Shown here: one piece after another, positions 6,651 to 9,418 of the stretch
Layout of the letters: the number at the start of each line of letters is the position of its first letter
How positions within the stretch are numbered: the first letter of the stretch is position 1
NCBI GenBank assembly: GCA_030039005.1
Contig: JASHQT010000668.1
Span: forward strand, 1-9,418
Source of the DNA: Bryobacteraceae bacterium
GTDB taxonomy: Bacteria; Acidobacteriota; Terriglobia; Bryobacterales; Bryobacteraceae
Reading direction: 5' to 3'
Length of the DNA: 9,418 nucleotides
Notes under the pieces: generated by a model
Databases searched by the model: none
Seen by the model: only the letters and a program-made list of their open reading frames with translations
Told to the model about the DNA's origin: nothing
Made by a program: the position numbers and the translations under genes

Positions 6651-9151
6651 GAAACCTGAAGAGCATAGTATTTGCGGCGGCGCTGGCCTCCCTCGGCTTC
6701 ACAGCACCGCTAACGGCGCAGACGGGCGGGTCGTCTTCCAAGGCCGCAACAACCGCAGAAGAAGCCAAATACCGCGCGTTGGTGCATCAGTATTGCATCG
6801 CGTGTCACAGCAAACGTGCGGCGAACCCGGCGGAAGCTCCGGTCAATCTGGAACCGGAGGCGTTCGACGACCTGCTGGCCCATGCAGACACTTGGGAACG
6901 CGTGCTTCGGAAGCTGAGCGTGCGTGCCATGCCGCCGCCGGGCATGCCGCGTCCCGCCGAGGCCGAGTATGCGGGCTTTACGAGCTGGCTGGCAGCATCG
7001 CTCGACCGTGCCTGGGAAGGCCACAGCACTCCGGGCCGCTACGTTGTGCATCGTCTGAATCGCGCTGAGTATGCGAACGCGATACGCGATCTGCTGGCGG
7101 TCGACATCGACGTGAGCGATCTGCTGCCGACCGACGGAGCGGAATTCGGGTTCGATAACATCGCGACGGCTCTGAAAACCTCGCCGCTGCTGCTCGAAGG
7201 ATATGTGAACGCAGCCGAGCGCGTCAGCGCCATGGCCGTGGGCGATCCCGAGGTGAGGCCCGGGACGACGGAGCATTCCATCAGCCGCGAATTCAGCCAG
7301 AACGGATACATCGAGGGACTGCCGCTCGGAACGATTGGCGGCACCGTTGTCCATCACGTATTTCCGGCTGACGCCGAGTATAAGCTGTCCGGCCGGCTGG
7401 TCCGAGGCGTTCAGGAGGGCTACGCCGGCGTAGAAGGAAATGACACGCCGTTCACCTTCGTCATCACTGTGGATGGCGCCGAAGTGTATTCCGCTCCGAT
7501 TGGCGGCCCCGCCGACGACGAGATGCAGGCCAAGGATTTGGCCGCGGCGCAACCGGTCATCGACAAAAGGATGACGGGACGCGTGCGGGTCACCGCTGGT
7601 CCTCACGATGTCGGCTTTACGTGGAGAGAGCGGCCAGGCCAGTTGCAGGACGTCTGGGAACCATCGCGGCGGCAGAGCCAGGAAGTCCACATGGTTGCAG
7701 GCCTGCCGAGGCTGAGGATCGTGTCCATCGACGGCCCATACAATGTGCACGGCCTGAGCGAAGGGCCCAGCCGGCAGAGGCTGTTTGTGTGCCATCCCGG
7801 CGACCGGGTGGACGAGGCAACGTGCGCGGGGAAGATCCTAACAAATCTTGCGCGCCGTGCGTACCGGCGTCCTGTCACGGCCGCGGACGTCGACGCTCCT
7901 CTGTCTTTTTACAAGCGGGCGCGCCAAGAGCAGGAGGGAAAGCCCGGTGGTAGTTTCGACGATGGGATTCGCGCCGGCGTCGCGCGGGTTCTTGCCAGCC
8001 CCTACTTTTTGTATCGCATTGAGAGCGACCCACCCGGCGCCCGCGCCGGCGTCGCACATCCGGTCAGTGACGTTGAACTGGCCTCGCGCTTGTCCTTCTT
8101 CTTGTGGAGCAGCATACCCGATGAAAAGCTGCTGGACCTGGCGGCGGCCGGGCGGCTACGGGAACCGCAAGTGCTTAGCGCTCAGGTGCACCGTATGCTT
8201 GCCGATGACCGCTCCGGCGCGCTGGTCGAAAATTTCACTGGGCAGTGGTTGCAGCTCCGCAATCTGGAGGCGAAGGTCGTTCCGGACATCCTGATGTTCC
8301 CTGATTTCGACGACAACATCCGCAAAGGATTCCGCACCGAGACCGAAATGTTCTTCGCGTATATTTTGCGCGATGATCGCAGCGCCCTTGAGCTTCTGAG
8401 CGCGGACTACACCTTCGTCGACGAGCGGCTGGCCCGGCACTATGGCATCCAGGGCGTCTACGGTCCCCAATTTCGGCGCGTCAAGCTCACCGATCCCAAT
8501 CGCCGCGGTCTGCTGGGGCAAGGAAGCATCCTCGCGATGACGTCCGTCGCCACCAGAACCTCGCCGGTTTACCGCGGCAAGTATGTGCTCAGTACCTTCC
8601 TGAACACGCCCCCGCCTCCTCCCCCGCCCAACGTCCCCTCGCTCGACGAAAGCAACAAGGACTCGAAAGTGCCCAAGACGGTGCGTGCGCAACTCGAATT
8701 GCACCGCAAGAATCAGCCCTGTGCGGGTTGCCATCGCGTGATCGATCCAGTGGGGTTTGCGCTGGAGAACTTTAATCCGGTGGGGCAGTGGCGCGATAAA
8801 GGTGTGGATGGGGCGCCGCTGGACGTTGCGGGGACGCTCGCGGACGGAACCCAGGTCAACGGTCCGGTGGCTCTGCGGGAGGCCATTCTAACCCGGCCGG
8901 ACGCTTTTGTGACCGTCGTCACCGAAAAGATGCTGACGTACGCGCTGGGCCGCGGGCTGGAGCCCGCCGACATGCCCGTAGTTCGCCGCATCGTCAGGAA
9001 GGCCGCCCAGAACGATTACCAGCTTTCTTCGGTTATTATAGGGATAGTGGAAAGTGCGCCGTTTCAGATGCGCACGAAGTTGGAACCGGTGGAAACGGCC
9101 CATACACCGGCCGATGCTGTTAAACTTGCACGATCGAACACTTCACGATGA
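6647..9151 (+). CDS. DUF1592/DUF1588 multidomain c-type cytochrome-like protein
   Basis: This 834-residue exported protein has a signal peptide at 1-24 (ending LTA-Q). The N-terminal cytochrome-like domain carries C50-I-A-C53-H54, with candidate distal methionines at 95 and 100 (AMPPPGM). DUF1587/PSD3 follows at about 131-197 (HRLNRAEYANAIRDLL). A beta-rich segment lies at about 230-350, then DUF1595/PSD5 at about 390-457 (ARRAYRRPVT), DUF1592/PSD4 at about 472-600 (LASRLSFFLWSSIPD), and DUF1588/PSCyt3 at about 617-715. DUF1588 includes the polyproline run at 655-661 and a second haem motif C692-A-G-C695-H696. DUF1585/PSD2 closes the protein at about 740-808. Order and length are normal for the family. 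Cys382 and Cys393 may form a disulfide. Covalent haem at one or both CxxCH motifs, outside the cytoplasmic membrane, is expected; substrate and electron partner are unknown. It lies between the coupled ankyrin gene and the DUF1552 gene, a frequent neighbour. Confidence 0.95.
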   Translation: MRNLKSIVFAAALASLGFTAPLTAQTGGSSSKAATTAEEAKYRALVHQYCIACHSKRAANPAEAPVNLEPEAFDDLLAHADTWERVLRKLSVRAMPPPGMPRPAEAEYAGFTSWLAASLDRAWEGHSTPGRYVVHRLNRAEYANAIRDLLAVDIDVSDLLPTDGAEFGFDNIATALKTSPLLLEGYVNAAERVSAMAVGDPEVRPGTTEHSISREFSQNGYIEGLPLGTIGGTVVHHVFPADAEYKLSGRLVRGVQEGYAGVEGNDTPFTFVITVDGAEVYSAPIGGPADDEMQAKDLAAAQPVIDKRMTGRVRVTAGPHDVGFTWRERPGQLQDVWEPSRRQSQEVHMVAGLPRLRIVSIDGPYNVHGLSEGPSRQRLFVCHPGDRVDEATCAGKILTNLARRAYRRPVTAADVDAPLSFYKRARQEQEGKPGGSFDDGIRAGVARVLASPYFLYRIESDPPGARAGVAHPVSDVELASRLSFFLWSSIPDEKLLDLAAAGRLREPQVLSAQVHRMLADDRSGALVENFTGQWLQLRNLEAKVVPDILMFPDFDDNIRKGFRTETEMFFAYILRDDRSALELLSADYTFVDERLARHYGIQGVYGPQFRRVKLTDPNRRGLLGQGSILAMTSVATRTSPVYRGKYVLSTFLNTPPPPPPPNVPSLDESNKDSKVPKTVRAQLELHRKNQPCAGCHRVIDPVGFALENFNPVGQWRDKGVDGAPLDVAGTLADGTQVNGPVALREAILTRPDAFVTVVTEKMLTYALGRGLEPADMPVVRRIVRKAAQNDYQLSSVIIGIVESAPFQMRTKLEPVETAHTPADAVKLARSNTSR

Positions 9152-9168
9152 AGAGGAAGCAGCCATGA
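9148..9168 (+). other. Six-codon mini-ORF bridging the DUF1592 and DUF1552 genes
   Basis: An ATG overlapping the DUF1592 stop (ATGA at 9148-9151) opens MKRKQP and then stops at a TGA (9166-9168) that overlaps the DUF1552 start (ATGA at 9165-9168). It has no ribosome site of its own. It could pass terminating ribosomes to the next gene, or it could be chance. Confidence 0.2.
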
Positions 9169-9418
9169 TCATTACGAAGAAGCATCTTTCGCGACGCACA
9201 TTCGTGCGTGGCGCCTTGGGCGCCTCGGTCGCACTGCCGTTTTTGGACGCCATGATACCGGCGCTCTCCGCCGCGCCGAAATCGCCGTTCCGCTTCGGTG
9301 CGGTCTACTTCCCTTGTGGCGTGTTTCCTACTACCTGGCATCCCGATGCGGCGGGCAGCGACTTCGCGTTCAAGCCGGTGATGCAACCGCTGGAGCCGTT
9401 CCGCAATCAACTCGTGAC
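9165..9418 (+). CDS. DUF1552-family Tat-exported protein, 5' part only
   Basis: The frame is open from the ATG at 9165 to the window end, giving 84 complete codons. It begins MIITKKHLSRRTFVRG. The SRRTFV core at residues 9-14 is a twin-arginine motif, followed by a mild hydrophobic stretch (ALGASVALPFLDAM, 17-30) and a probable signal end near ALSAA at 33-37. The mature start, RFGAVYFPCGVFPTTWHP with a later PLEPFR, matches the opening of DUF1552 proteins, which usually have about 400-470 residues, so most of the gene lies outside. Tat export implies folding, possibly cofactor loading, before secretion. No enzymatic activity is established for the family. GAGG lies eight bases before the ATG. 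The 13-bp gap after the DUF1592 gene supports one transcript. Confidence 0.92.
   Translation, partial: MIITKKHLSRRTFVRGALGASVALPFLDAMIPALSAAPKSPFRFGAVYFPCGVFPTTWHPDAAGSDFAFKPVMQPLEPFRNQLV

Noticed and set aside
6710..7795. 361-codon minus-strand frame inside the DUF1592 gene
   Set aside because: It is antisense to well-conserved DUF1587 and cytochrome motifs and shows no domain of its own.
8609..8632. C-rich repeat-like tract
   Set aside because: It encodes the polyproline run at residues 655-661, a normal feature of the DUF1588 segment in this family, not an expansion or recombination site.

Overview
The window is high-GC DNA, roughly 60% by eye, from a bacterium of the soil Acidobacteria type (Solibacter/Bryobacter-like). 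That assignment is an inference from gene content. It carries a DUF6152 secreted protein, a signal-peptide ankyrin protein, and the DUF1592-type multidomain c-type cytochrome followed by a DUF1552 Tat-exported protein. This combination is typical of Acidobacteria and Planctomycetes. No mobile element, tRNA, complete rRNA or CRISPR array was found, and coding density is high.

Layout: (1) Bases 1-47 hold the last 14 codons of an upstream gene whose stop overlaps the next start (ATGA). (2) 44-430, plus strand, is a small secreted DUF6152 protein. (3) 485-2455, minus strand, is a complete cytosolic copper/topaquinone primary-amine oxidase with all catalytic and copper residues visible. (4) 2548-4017, plus strand, is an APC-superfamily amino-acid/amine permease. 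It is divergent from the oxidase across a 92-bp gap that contains one symmetric -10 element readable on both strands. (5) 4094-4759, minus strand, is a single-pass membrane protein with a long coiled coil, of unknown function. (6) 4944-6650, 6647-9151 and 9165 to the window end, all plus strand, form a tight operon. It encodes an exported ankyrin-repeat protein, a two-haem-site DUF1587/DUF1595/DUF1592/DUF1588/DUF1585 protein, and a DUF1552 protein with a twin-arginine signal, cut by the window edge.

Two functional modules stand out. The oxidase and permease look like an uptake-and-oxidation unit for a primary amine: the permease would bring the amine in, and the cytosolic enzyme would convert it to aldehyde, ammonia and H2O2. 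The ankyrin-DUF1592-DUF1552 operon looks like an envelope or periplasmic assembly of a haem protein, a Tat substrate and a repeat scaffold. Its biochemical role is not established, and it is the best candidate here for an undescribed system. Family assignments come from motif recognition by eye; no database search was run.
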